Of a DNA stretch of 64,000 bases, positions 25,480 through 39,000 are shown one piece after another; positions within the stretch are counted from its first letter, which is position 1; each line of letters opens with the position of its first letter. The position numbers were made by a program, and so were the translations under genes. Source of the DNA: Ichthyophthirius multifiliis (lineage: Eukaryota; Ciliophora; Oligohymenophorea; Hymenostomatida); NCBI RefSeq assembly GCF_000220395.1, contig NW_004086064.1, positions 12,501-76,500 on the forward strand, given 5' to 3'. Below the pieces are notes generated by a model. It made no database searches and was not told where the DNA came from. It worked only from the letters and a program-made list of their open reading frames with translations.

Positions 25480-26900
25480 TTATATTTATTCGTTGCTTAA
25501 TCCTTAGAACCATAATCTTAGCTGAAAGAAAAATAGGTCAATAATTTTATAATATATGGCTAAAAGAACATATAGCAAGTTTGCTAAAACAATAACACAA
25601 GAAAAATTACAATATACTAAAAAGAAGACAGACTGTAAAAAAATAATCCTGGTTTTAAAAAATAACGAAATACAGATTTGGCTACTTAAAGAAGATAAAT
25701 AGAGAAAAATATAATAGCTTATATATATAAATTATTATATGATAATTTAGATATAATGGACTGCAGATTCTGAGAATATTTATACCAATTTTAATAATAG
25801 GCATAAAGTAAGTTTTTGAATGAAAATAAAAATTCCGAAAAAAATATTCTATTAAAATAAATATAATTATACAGGATTTTTCACTAATTCATAATAATTT
25901 TCTTCATATTAAAGCTTTAGTATTTTTGCTATTTATTTTAATTTTTTATAGTTATCCGAAATTTTTATATTTTTTAAATGCGTTTTGAAAGTATTTCCTA
26001 AATAAAAATAAGGAGGATTAGTTATTATTTAGAGAAACTGTAAATTGTTTTTTTTTTCTTCTTTTCAAAAATAATTATTTTTTTAAGAATAGAAAAACTA
26101 CTACACTTGCTATTAATGATGGTGCAAATAATGTAAATATGATAACTGCAAAATATTTAGAAATAGGATTTAAATAATGGAAGGACAATAAGGTGCTAGA
26201 ATATAGAAAGACTTTTATTTTATTATAGAAGTAAATTTTATAACAACAAATTCTTAATTAGTTTACTGTATTTTTTTTAGAATATAATATTAGTCTACAT
26301 AAATTTTAATAATGTATGTATTTAAATATATAATTAAAAATATATGTATTAATTAATTTAGTTGACAAACATTATAATATTCATTTATTATTAATATATT
26401 ATTTACTTATATTGCTATTTTTATTTTAATAATTTAGGATTTAGTATACAAAGATACAGTACAGTTATGGAAAATAATCAAATAAAAAATTATTATTAAT
26501 AAGAAATAATTAAAAGTAAAATTTTTTAATAAACATTTTATTTTTTTAAAAAAACTTAATTATTCAATAAAAAAAAGGGAAAAAATGTAAAATAAAAACA
26601 AATAAATAAATAAAAAAGAATATAAAAAAATAAAATAGACATACATATCTACCCAAAATTTTTTTGGATTTAGTTTACATCTGCAACTATTTAAGGGAAT
26701 TAATAGTATTGATATCCGTTTTTTCTATTGAAAGCAGTTATGTTACAGAAAAATACGGGAATTAATAGTTTTTTTGGGCAACAGTGACTATTTTTTTGGT
26801 TTAACTTTGATTTATAGCAGTTTCTAATTTAAAAATAATAATTGCTTCAAATGAAAATACTATGAGTTCTTTAATTTTTCATATTTTTAATTTATTTGAT
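25480..26900 (+). pseudogene. decayed P4-type ATPase (phospholipid flippase)
   Basis: Pieces of a P4-ATPase follow each other in the right order but in different frames and with TGAs. About 25495: LRTIILAERKIGQQFYNIWL (family: GLRTL..A.R.). About 25640: LKNNEIQIWLLKEDK, where LTGDK is expected. About 26000: KCVLKVFPKQK (family: CRVSPxQK). About 26110: TLAINDGANNVNMITA (family: GDGANDVxMI). About 26750: a C-terminal membrane stretch with FFWATVTIF and SNLKIII. The key GDGAND and TGDK residues are altered. Living P4-ATPases move phospholipids to the cytosolic leaflet. The N-terminal half and the DKTG phosphorylation motif were not found. Confidence 0.7.
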
Positions 26901-27427
26901 AACATGAAGAAAATCACAAAATATACATAAATAAGTGAACTATATAATATTTAATAATGGTATTAATTTATATTTTTGATTAATTTAAAAATATTATTTA
27001 AAACAATCAACTTTCATTTTATAAATATTATTATAATATCATAACATTCTCTTTTTTGACAGGAAAATATATTATATTTTAGTTTTTTTAATAAATTAAT
27101 ATTTTTAATTAAATAAAAAGTATTACCATATGATATTGAAATAAATTAATAACAAAATATAATTAAAATACTCCACAAACAATTCTTACCTATAAATAGA
27201 TTAACAATAAAACTCTTAGAATAAAAGGATTTTAAACTTTATATATAAAAAATAATATTAATGCGTAATCGATTAATTTTTAAAATTTAAATTATAAAAA
27301 AATATATTTTTATATGTTTTAAATCCAACATTGAATCATTATGATAATGATGCATTAATAAAAAAATAAAACAAAAAATATAAGCCTATTAATAAAATTC
27401 AATTTTTATATAAAATAATTATTTGAA
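26901..27427. other. intergenic, AT-rich
   Basis: About 530 bp between the flippase remnant and the 3' end of IFT38; no gene seen. Confidence 0.6.
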
Positions 27428-28721
27428 TCAAAAATCTTCATCATCAGATCCTTCATCTTCTTACATTTATTCATTAGAATCTTCCAAATCGACATCTTCA
27501 TCATCTTCTTCGCCTTCATGAGAATTTTCCTCTTCTTTAACAGTATGCTAGATAGTTCCTTTAAATTTCATTTAATTGATTTACTTAGATTAAGGATTAG
27601 GTGAAACTTCTCTTGAACTATTTTTATCTCCTTTATTATCTAAAGAACCTTCAGCAAATTCCTCGTCTCCTTTCATTCTTTTTTTTTCTTCTTCAATTAA
27701 CTTTTCTCTTATTTTTTTTCTCTTTTCTTAGCTGTGTTTAAAGTTCTTTAATTCTATTTAATTATATACATCCAATTGATGTTCCAAATAATCTAAATTT
27801 CTAAACTTCTCAATATATATTTAATAAAGTTTTTCTAATTCAACTTCTAATCTCTATTTTATTTTAAAAAAATTATTATAATGTATTTATTTATTTATTT
27901 TACAGTATATTCTTCCATATAAGCAGGTTTCATTCTTTATAAAATTTATAATTATTTCGAAGATTTATCTAATTCAAAAGTTACTTTTTTTATTTTTTCT
28001 TCTAATGTTTTTTACTCTTTTTACAAATTATTTACATAATTTTACATATCAACAATTCCTGAATCTTATTATTCAATAAGTTATCTTACACATTTTTCTA
28101 TATGAGCCTATTCATTATTAGATTCTAAATTTCTAGAAATAGAATCCAAAAATCCAAGTGCTTTATCTCTATGTGATCTAAGAGTTTCTTCTTTATTTAA
28201 TAAATCAAATAATTTCTAAGCAGTATCAGTAATATCATTAGCAACTTATTTATGTAATTTAACATTAGAAAGTTTACCTTTAATTTAATTTAATTTTTTT
28301 TTAAAAAAGTTGAAATTTATATATTTTTATTCAAAAAATAAAACATACTTGGTAATGTAAATGCTTATACTTCTTCATCTTCAGCAGGTGAAGAATTGTA
28401 TGCTTTATATAAAACAGAAGCAACTTTAAGTATTTCTTAAACAGCATAACCATCGGCTTAATAAAGCTTTCTAGTATTTAATTTAATGCGAGTTTTTGTC
28501 GCAAAAAGCATCGCAATTTACTTTATAAATTCAACTCTTTATCTTTCTTCTTAAATATCTTCGGGAATATCAGCTTAAGGATCAAATCTTGTAGCTAACC
28601 AATATAATATGTCTGCTATTAATTCGAAATTTGGCTTACGGAAATTCTCCATGGAAATCAGACGCGAATATCCAAGACCTCTCATTATTTCACAAAAATT
28701 ACGTAATTCTCTGTATGACAT
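27428..28721 (-). CDS. IFT38: intraflagellar transport protein IFT38 (CLUAP1)
   Basis: Exons (minus) 28349-28721, 27904-28277 and 27428-27853 give 390 residues. The N-terminus [20 protein letters not shown], then [24 protein letters not shown] and [20 protein letters not shown], is nearly diagnostic for CLUAP1/DYF-3. This part is a calponin-homology-like domain; a coiled coil follows, and the tail is very acidic ([18 protein letters not shown]). IFT38 is a subunit of the IFT-B complex that carries cargo to ciliary tips, as expected for a ciliate. Normal length, no damage seen. Confidence 0.95.
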
Positions 28722-29104
28722 TTATTTTTTATATATATTTTTTTTAAATAAATAATTCTTTGTTTATTTTTATTTATTTTTTTTTTTAAAAAAAATTAAA
28801 ATATAAATGAAATGCAATTTTTTGTTTATTATTTAATGAAACATATATATAATTATTTAGATATTAATTAAAAATCTTGAAAAAAAAACAAATTAAATTA
28901 TTTTTTTAATCAAAATAATTATTTGAATTTATTTATTTTTAAAAATCAAAATTTAAAGACGTATATAATTTAAAATAATAATATGTAAAAAATTAATAAA
29001 AAATAATAAGCTATATGCTTTACTCAAATAAAAAAAATCATGTTAATATACATCATAAATATTTAAATCCACCTAAAAACTTCCTATTATTTTAAAAAAA
29101 TATT
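28722..29104. other. intergenic, AT-rich
   Basis: About 380 bp upstream of IFT38; nothing recognised. Confidence 0.6.
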
Positions 29105-29978
29105 TCACTTTAAAATCTAACAAGAAGCTGAATCTACAAACTACTATAAAGAATAAAAATCTTAATTAAAATTAATACTAACTTAAGACTAATCAACTTA
29201 TTAAACTTACCATTCTTTAATATCAAAATAAATAATTTTATTTTATTTATTTTCTTGATTTTCCATTTTCATCCAAGTTTATAAAACAAAATTATACTAC
29301 CAATTTCTACTATATCTAAAAAAAAATTAAAATAAAATATAATTTTTATTTAAAAAAAAACAATTCAGAAACAGCTTATAATTATTAATATTCTTCCGGC
29401 ACATTATAAAATATATAAAGTAACGTTTCATCAGGAAATTTCTTAAATAACTGTTCGTTTGATGATTAAGCTGGTTTTGTATAGCATGTGGGAATTTCAT
29501 AATTCATTGAATCTACTTTTATAGTAGGATTCTCAGCAAAAGGAGAACCGAAAGTAGGATGAATTCTATTTTTAGTATAATAAATTAAATTTTTTTTCCT
29601 TAATTTTTTATTTTTTCTATTACTATTAATCTTAACTTAAATTGCTTATTCCTATATTAGGAATATCAATACCAAAGACAAATATTTGCATTTCTGGAGG
29701 TACTTGTATTAACTCTTCTATTTTATTTTTTAAACTAAATTTCTTTTTCAAAGAATCATTTATCTCAATAGCTTTAATTTTATAAATTAATTTTTTTTTA
29801 TTAATAGTTTTCTATTTTATTTACCTTATTTTTACATCATCTAAGAATTTACTTACCCCATTTAATTAATTAATGGTTAAGACTATATGTTAGGTTATAA
29901 TAATTGCTATGGAATACTAACATTTCCAAATTATTGCTAATTTATATAATTTGGAATAAAATTATTATTTATACTCAT
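29105..29978 (-). CDS. NOT2: CCR4-NOT subunit NOT2 (CNOT2-like)
   Basis: Exons (minus) 29825-29978, 29634-29771, 29362-29575 and 29105-29315 give 238 residues. After a Gln/Asn-rich start comes GIDIPNIGI, then HPTFGSPFAENP and a NOT box: DETLLYIFYNVPEEYQQLQA, then ELYSRNWQYN and IIYFDIKEW. The phrase 'SPFAENP .. IPTCY .. LLYIFY .. LYSRNW' follows the C-terminal NOT2/3/5 domain of CNOT2. In other eukaryotes NOT2 holds the deadenylase complex that shortens mRNA tails. It is much shorter than animal CNOT2 and lacks its long N-terminal region. CNOT3/NOT5 shares the box but is larger. Confidence 0.85.
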
Positions 29979-30590
29979 TAATAATTTTTTATGAAAAAAT
30001 AAAAATATTATGAAAAATAATTAATTATATATAAAATATATAAAAAATTTTATATAAAAATATCTAAAAAATATTTTTAAAATATTTAAAAAAAATTAAA
30101 ATAAAAATTAAAAAACCTTAAATTCAATAATTAAACAGATAAAATTTTAAATAATCTATTAAAATAAGTAATAAATATTTGTTAATGAACTTTTGAAAAT
30201 AAAATTATATTTTTTGTATAAAAAAAATTTAAAAATAAAGGAGAATAAAAATAATAAAATAATATTTTATTTTATAATAAAGATAAAAATAATAAAAAAA
30301 AAATTATATAAATATATAATTAAAAGATGATAAATTTTTAAAATGATTGTTAAAAAGAAATTCTTAAAAATATTTATAAAAAAATATATATATTAATATA
30401 TATATTATATTATATTATATTATATTATATTTAAGAAATCATTATTAAATATTTTATTTAATTTTAATATATTCTTTTAATTAAAAGAATGTTAATTATA
30501 TTATTTTTAATTATTTTTTATTTAAAATTTTTTTTTTATTTTATTTAATTAATAGAATATTTTGTTTATTTATAATATTAAATCAATATA
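29979..30590. other. intergenic with ATATT repeat
   Basis: AT-rich; an imperfect (ATATT)n array lies at about 30402-30431. No gene seen. Confidence 0.7.
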
Positions 30591-32025
30591 TCATTCTTTT
30601 TTTAATCTTTCACAATACCCTAAACAATAATAATATATTAAATTTGCTAAAAGCAAACCAGTTCTATAATCTTCTATATTTGGATTATAATCTGTAATAT
30701 CTATACTTTTGATTCTTTCATCGATTCCTGCTTAAAACATAATTTCAATAATTTCTTCACTTGTTAAACCTCCAATAACACTTGGCCTTGAAACTCCTGG
30801 ACAACAAGCACTCTTTTTTAAATAATATATAAAGATTTATATTTATATTAAAACGTTAATAGCCTCTAATGATAATGATAAATGAATATTGCTTTGTGTT
30901 ATATGGTTTTTCAATAAAAACAAGAAATACTGACAAGCTTAAGTTGATGGTTATCTGAGATTTTAAGAAGGATTAATTTAATATTATCTTATTAAATTAA
31001 GATAATGTAGTTATATTAAGCTTTAATTTTCTTAAATGAATTTCAATTGCGTTATATTTAATGTTTAGCTTTAAGCACCAAAGTATTGCACTTTAAAATT
31101 ATTACTATCGAGCTTTTATTAGTTTTCTATAAAAAACTTTCTCATACCGCTATTTATACTAAGCTTATCTCCATCGAAAAGTAAATCTACATCAATATTT
31201 TAAGAAATACTTATTATAGCGTGACTTCCTTACCTTTTTATATTTAATTTAATTCGTTTGAAAATATAAATCGAGATATGTAAATAAAGAAAAAAGAATA
31301 TTAAATTAGTTTATAAATAACAAAATAAAAATCTATTTAAAATATATATTAATAAAAAAAAATAAGAATTTTAAATATAATTTATTTATATTTAAACGTC
31401 TATTTTTAAATATAAAAATTTAAATCACTCTTATATATTATATTATTATAATATTTAATATAAACCAACTTACATTATATTTATATATTTATATTAGTAT
31501 ATTATTTTATTTATATATTTATAATTTTATTTCATTTTACAAGCCATAAAATTAATTAATTATTCCAAATGAACATTCTTTAGATCCACCGATTAAAAAG
31601 GGAATGTTTCCTTTCTTAAATACACTTGAAATTTTTAACTGCAATTTATTTATTAAATCTTCTGATGTCTAATCTTTATTACCTTATATATATATATTTC
31701 CATAATCGCTAATTTTAAGATTTGATATATCAATTTAATACTCATAATTTACTATTGATCCTACTTTATTTAAAAACCTTCTTAGGCAATCTATAATAAT
31801 TAAAATAAAAACATGATGTTAATTTTAAAAATATAATTTAGAATATATTTTATATTCTTTTATTTATTTATTTTCAAAAAAAAAAAAACCAGGCCCATCT
31901 TCTTATCCTTATTGAATTTTTTCTCTCTTTGCCCCAATATCATAAGGATAACCAATTAATGAAATTTTACCATCAAGACCTTCATGAATAATATCTATTA
32001 ATTTATTAGTTGGTTTGTTAGACAT
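30591..32025 (-). CDS. arginase/formimidoylglutamase-fold protein lacking metal ligands
   Basis: Exons (minus) 31890-32025, 31541-31790, 30855-31233 and 30591-30812 give 328 residues. The fold is recognised from IPFLIGGSKE, HAIISISQNIDVD, QYFGAQS, HLSLSLEAIN and CCPGVSRPSVIGGLTSEE, which sit in ureohydrolase order and spacing. In working enzymes these motifs are GGDHS, DAHxD and SxDxD, and their Asp/His residues bind two Mn ions. Here nearly all are replaced (GGSKE, SQNID, SLSLE), so hydrolase activity is very unlikely. The reading frame is intact across four exons, which argues against simple decay. Intron 2 (31234-31540, 307 bp) is unusually long. Likely a regulatory or structural pseudoenzyme. 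Confidence 0.8.
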
Positions 32026-33079
32026 TTTATTTATAAAAATATTGTATAATATATATTTTTTTTTTTTTTAAGATAAAAATTATTTATTTTATTTTTAAAA
32101 TAATTAAGAAAAATAATTACTTTATGCTTATTATATATAAAAATTGTTTATTTTTTATAAATTTTATTATTTTTATTTATTTTCCAATTCAAAAATTAGT
32201 TATTATTTTTTTTAATTATTTATTATTTTATTTTTCAAAATAATTTTTTGTATTAAATTATTGTTTTATTTTTTAAATTTTATTCAAATGTTTATTTTAT
32301 TTATTTAATGTATAATTTTAAAGTATTTAATATAAATATTTAATAAATGTTAATTAAATCTAATTCTTTTAAGTAATTTTATAAATTTATTTATAATAGA
32401 AATAACTAATTTTTAATATACAAATAAATTTAATAGTAATTATAAACAAAAATAATTATTTAGATTAACTGTTTGAATTTATATTTTAAAATGATTTTTT
32501 AATTTATTATTATATAATATTATAATCATAATAAATCTATATAAAAAATATTTAATTTAGATATTTTTTGTTTTTATTATTATATTATTAAAATAAAATA
32601 GATAATTAGTTTATAAATCATAAAAATTTATTTTTATTCATACTTTTATTATATTTAATTAAATATTTATTTTATATTATATTTAAAAAATTAATTTTGG
32701 TAAACATAATATGTAACAATGCGTTTATATCTCCATACAAATTATTTTGTATAAGACGATATTCAAAGTATTTTATTTTTGCAATTTTAAAATTCAACTT
32801 TATCTTTGTATGAAAAGGTTGAATATTTTATATTTAAATTGCATTTTATTTAATTTTAATAGTACATTTTTAATAAAAGTAATAAAAATTCATATATAAT
32901 TTATATTAATATTTCTTTAATAATTAAATAAATATAATTATTAATTTTATGGGTTTTAATTATATTATTTATGTATAATTTTTATTAGAAAAAATGATTC
33001 AAATAAATTTTTAAAAAATAATAATATTTATTTTAAAAAAATATATATTTTTAAAAAGAATTTCTTATGAATATTTTTT
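32026..33079. other. intergenic, AT-rich
   Basis: About 1.05 kb; a slightly less AT-rich patch near 32700-32830 shows no coding frame or clear fold. Confidence 0.6.
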
Positions 33080-36006
33080 TCACTATTAATTTACAGTTTT
33101 TATAATTTACTCAATTCCAAAAGTTTCATCGAAATCTAACTTTTTATAAAGGGCATAAAATTAATCATGATTTTATTAATAAAAATATTTAAAGAATTAT
33201 ATTAATAATTCCTTTAAAAAAATAAATAAATATAAATAAAAAAAATAAACTTTAGGTTCTTATTCTAAATTAAATTAAATTTATAGAAACTAGAAATCTT
33301 CCATTAAGAAAAGATAATATTCCTACATCAATTAACCATCTAACTTTTCATAAACTAATTCTAAATCAAGAGCTTTTGCTAATAAACTAAAAGAGTCAAA
33401 TTATAAATTATTTTTTTCAATGATTTTTATTAAAAGTTAAAATATAAAATTTTTTATTTCTTTTTAATTTATATATAAATAATTTTAATTTAAACAAATT
33501 GTTTAGACAATTTTTTCTGAATTCTAAAAATTATATTTATTTAAATAATAAGTAAGGACAAGAACAAATCCTATATTAACTTCCAAGCAATTACAACAAT
33601 TTAATTTTTCAGTTATTATATTTATTATTTCATTTTCTTTATCTAATAACTTTCATTATTATTTTTATTAAATATATATATATAAATGTTAAGTTATATA
33701 ATTTTACATTTTATGATATTAACATTAAAATTAAATTAGGTAAATATATAGAAAAAGCTTCTTATGTTTGATGAATAATATCAATTAATCTATTAACCAA
33801 TTATATAATTTCTTATTTATAACAAATTAAGGAATTAGGTTAATTTTAAGTAATTTGTTTCAAACATAAAGTGGTTTATTATTAAAGAATAATATCATCA
33901 TTAAAGAACATTATTTTTAAAAGGATTTAAATTATATTTTGGAATAATAAATTGTCTTTTTATTTTTTATTTTTAATAAATATTCTTATTAACTCAACTG
34001 CATTCTATTTATACAAAAATATAAATTGTATATTTATAAAAATAATTAATTATAAATACACATATCTAACCTAAATCTTATTCTTTTATTTTCTTAGTAA
34101 AACTATTATTTAGTATTTAATTTGTAATAAGGATTATATTATTTATATAACTTTCAAATTTTTATAATAATAAATTAAATCCTTGTTCATTTTATATTAA
34201 TATCTCTACTAAAAAACACATTTATTTTTGAAAATCTGGCAAATTTTATTATTATGAAAAAATCTAAAATAAAAATTCACTTCCCTCAAGTGTTATTTAT
34301 ATAGAAATATCTTAGTACTTTTGACATATAAAAGCTATGTTTTCAACAAAAATAGAACTTTTATTTAAAGAAAAACATTAAAGTAGAAGTTAAGCTATAT
34401 ATTTAGCATTTTGACCTATCTAATTTCCTTAAAGTTCTTTTTTTTATGCAATTTATCCAAAACAAACAATAGCAGAGAGCTTAGTAGCAATTATAAATCT
34501 GTTATCTAAAAAAATTTGAAGTAAAAATTCTATAAGAGAATTTAAATAAGGTTAAGTAGGATTTAAATAAAGACTAAAACATCGCAAAAATCTAGAAAGA
34601 ATAATTTAATTTAACTATAAGAAATTTGAAGAAAAATCAAATAAAAGATTTTTAAAAAGGCAATCATTTTATAAGAATTAAGGGGAATTTTAAATCAAAA
34701 AAAGCGAGAGTTCCTTTTTCAAAAAAATATTATTCATTTATGGTAAGAAATTATTTTTGAATAAAAAAAGATCTTCTATAATAAATAAAAGATTTTATGA
34801 AATTTCTTAATTATTTTCAATCATTTTTTAGATTATTTAGACTATTTTATGTCTTATAGTATTTATTTCTTCATCTTTTTCTGGAAATTCTTCCTAATAA
34901 TATTATAAAGGATCATTATAGAATAATTACTCTTTATGCTTTTATAAAAAACAGAATGAAATTAAATAATTTAAAATTGTTTTTTAGATTTCTTCGTCTT
35001 CTTCTTCCATTAAAATTTCAAGAGTATTTACACTCTCATTTATTAATAATTGAATTTAGTTAGTATATTCTATTTCAATTTCTTAATCGAGGTATTTTTA
35101 TAAATTTTCTTCGTATTATTGATCATTTTCATCTTCATCTTTTTATTAAGCCAAGGCTTTCTCCTAAAAAACTTCGAATTGCTAAAACAATAATTTTAAG
35201 TTTTATCTTATTATATTTTAAGAATATATTGGAAAGTCTTTCATGAATAAATTTAAAATTTTCAAAACCAAAAATTAATTTTATATTTCAATTTTTACTA
35301 ATAAACTAAAAAAATATTGCATGAAATGAACATATGTTTCATCTAAACATTCCTTTAGTAAATCATCATCTGCTCCTTCGGCAAAAGAAAATGATTTCAA
35401 ACATAAATAATATAAAATAAGTCCTTTTTGTAATGATATACTGTCTTTTGTTTATTATAAAACTTATAATAATTTATCAAATAAACAGGAAGCTGTCAAA
35501 TTTATACGGTAGTCCATTTTACTATATATTTAGCAAAAAAATTCTAATGTATTTTCACTTAAATTTCTTATTATTAAATTTTTTATTGGATCTTTCCATT
35601 AATTCATGCCATCTCTTATCATTATAAAGCTTATTAAATCTCCCTTTTTTTTGTTTTTTGTAATAAATTTATTCTTATAGTTGTTTATTACTAAGCTTTG
35701 TAAAACATCAGAGTTTTATACTTAATTTTCGGTTGAAAGTATTAACTCTTACCGTATTTGAGCTGCTTGGTCTATTATTTACGGATTTTAATCATAATGA
35801 TAATATAATATATTTTTTAATAATGATGTTATATATTTTTTTGTTTTGTTATCAAGATTAGGATATTTTAGTAGTTTTATTGAGTTGACTATAAATTATG
35901 GGTCAGACTCTATATATGAATTTAAATACTATTAACCGTTAGCTAATATGTTTTAATCTTATATTATGTTTTAGTATATATTTAATATGTTTTCTAAAGT
36001 GATCAT
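33080..36006 (-). CDS. importin-beta family karyopherin (IPO9/Kap114-like)
   Basis: Five exons (minus: 34060-36006, 33708-34004, 33496-33649, 33251-33378, 33080-33211) give 885 residues. The product is helical throughout, as in HEAT-repeat transport receptors. The N-terminus (MITLENILNIYQNIIQDQ, then KYITSLLKNILYYHYDQ) resembles the Ran-binding importin-beta start. An acidic insert (KDEDENDQQYEENLQKY) lies near residue 290, and a possible family C-terminus ends with FYALYKKLDFDETFGIEQII, similar in layout to the end of importin-9. Such receptors carry cargo through nuclear pores. The subfamily is a guess; other large HEAT proteins could look similar. The first exon is exceptionally long (1.9 kb) for this window. 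Confidence 0.55.
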
Positions 36007-39000
36007 TTATTTTTTTATTTAGTTTATATTTTTTTTTATGATTAATTTTTTATATATATAAAGGAATTATAAAATTATATATTTAGTATTTAATTTTAGC
36101 AAATATATTTAGTTTATGGATATAGATAAATTAATATATCTTTTTTAAATATCGAACTATTTTAATTTAGTTGTATTATTTTTTTAAAAATACTTATTAT
36201 ACATTTTTCTCTTCTTTTTTTTGTAAAAAAAGTACAGATGAATAAATATAATAAAACAATATTTATTCTTATTAATTTATGATTATTATCTTAAACAAAA
36301 TATATTATTTTATATTAATATATAATAAAGAATATAAATATTAGCATTTTAATAAATTTATATATTTTACACAAGCTTGTATTTAGTGCCTATGTTTTAG
36401 AAATTAGTTATCCTAGAAAGTATAATCTATATATATTCCGCTAAAATATTGTTTTATATTTTTAAATTTTCACAAATAGTTATTTTTATAAAAAGAAATA
36501 TATATTTTTAGTTTAATATCATAAATTTCTCGATATTGAGAAATATGCTTTAAATTAATAAATTTTTTAATATTTTTTTTTTGGACTGACTCAAAATTTC
36601 ATATAATATATTTTATCTGTTATATTCATTAGGATTAATTAAATAATTTTTATTTTTTAAATCATTAAATAAAAATAAATTAAAATTAAAGCATTTGTAT
36701 TAATTAATTTGATTTTGTTAATATCATTAAAAATAATTTATAATTAAAATTAAATATTTAAATATTTTAATACTTTTTACTTAAAAAATATTTTGTAAGA
36801 ATTATTTATTAATATTAGGGGGTTAATTATGTCGTTAAATTTTGTTTAATTAAAAATCTTGCTTTAAATTATAAATTTCTTTAAACAAGATAATTATTTT
36901 TAACCCATATTATTTGAATATATTTGCTTATAATTTTATATATTAACTTAAATAGAAAATAAGAATTTTCTAAATTTAACAAAGGTTTGATTTTTCTTAT
37001 TTAGTAATATATTGGCTCAACGAATATAGATTAATATATTTTCTATGTATTAAAATATTTTATTCATTTATATTTTTAGCTCGTTTCTTTAATATTTTGA
37101 TTAATTTATTTAAAATATTTTTGTTTTTGCTATTTTCATATTTCTGGTTTTATTTAAATCATATTAATATTATTCTTCCAATTATTATTTAAAATTTTAT
37201 ATATTCTTTAGCTTTTTCTTTTATATTTAAGAAAAAGTTTATTATTGATGTATGAATTTATTTTTTAATTTCTAATTGCAAATATTAATTTTATCGGCAT
37301 TTTTATTTCAAAAGAATATTCATTTATATATTTTATAAATATTTTTGGATAAAGAAAACTATTGTTTTTTATTTTAAACTAAAAATTTATTTTTAATTAC
37401 ATTTCAAATGAAAAATCATTTATTTCAATAAAATTATTATTTTAATTTTCAAATTACTTATTTAAAAATATTAAAATAAAAAATAATAATATTTAAACAT
37501 AAAAAAAAGATTATAATTAAATATAATTATTATTTTTTTTAAAAAACATATAGATATTTTCAAAATTTTTATAAAATTTTAAAATAATTTAATATTTCAT
37601 TAATAATTTATAATATATAATTTATATTTTATAATTAATAATATATTATATATATTAATAATATATAATTAATTAAAATATATTTATAATAATTATTAAA
37701 AAAAGTTTTAATTATATATATTTTGTAAAATTAAATTATAACTTTATTATTTTTAGATAATTATCAAATAAATAATAATATATATTATATTTTTCTATAA
37801 ATTTGATTAATATAATGTAATAAATTTCGCATGCTGTTAGTGAATTTATATAATTATATTATTTACTAAATTTTATAAATTTATTCAATTATATTTTTTT
37901 AAAAGTATATAAACTAACATAAAGATTCCAATTTTATTTAAAATAAATGAAGATAGCTAATTAAAAAAATAATTTTTACATAGTTTATTTTTATTAGTTA
38001 AAGCCTAAGATAAAATTGATAAGTCGTTTTTCCTAATTTAAAAAAAAAATTGCGATTAAGGCTGCTTGGATTAAAAAAGTTTGATAAAGAGTGGCAAATT
38101 TTCCTATTAAATATACTTATAATTAATTTTTTAAGATTATATTTAAGAGTTTTTATTTATATAACTTTATATATATATATTATTTCTTTTTATGTATTTA
38201 ACTTTTTTTTATTAATAAGATTTTTTTATGTTATAAAATGAATTTTATTGAACAATATTTTTTAATATACTTTTTCATGAATAATTTTGAGGACTGATAT
38301 TCATAATATATTTATTACATTTATATATTATAAATTTATAAATCAAACTTTTATAAAAGTAATTTAAAAGAAACTATTATTTTATATTGGTGTTTTCACT
38401 ATTTTCATTATAATTTAATAAAGTTCAAATGATTTTATTAAAATTTTTATGGTTTTTTTTTTAAAAAAAATAATAGAATTCTACAAATGTATTGCAAATA
38501 TTAATACTAACATTTTTATAGGTCGATCTTACTGTTTTAAATATTTCTCAGTATATTTTAATTCAAGAATTTCATAAACTTAGAATTTTTTATATATTTC
38601 AGTTTATATTTACTTAGAATTGTTAGCTTATATTTAAGTTTTTATATTTTAATATTTAATCAATTATATATCAATTTATAATTATAATAATTACTAAATA
38701 TTACTATCCTCCATATTATTACAAAAATAAAAATTTATTGTAAAACTGTATATCATATTCTTCTATATGCATTATTTTTATGAATACAATATTTTTATTT
38801 TATTAAGAGAAAATAAACAATTTTGAAATGATTTTAACTTAATTCTTTTAATATTCAACAAATTTAAATTATTTTTATAAATTTAATGTATTTTCAAAAT
38901 TAAATCTTAATATTTTCTTTTATTCTCAGAATATTTCATTCTAAATATATTATATTAATAAATATATAATGTATTACTTTATAGATTTTTTTTTTAAATA

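Noticed and set aside
25560-25800. Transposase-like N-terminus (MAKRTYSK..)
   Set aside because: The other frame reads as the P4-ATPase LRTIILAERK segment and the neighbouring motifs complete a flippase, so the transposase reading was dropped.
29160-29220. An extra intron near the NOT2 3' end starting GTAAGT
   Set aside because: Reading straight through gives a continuous frame to TGA 29105-29107, whereas splicing gives an immediate stop.
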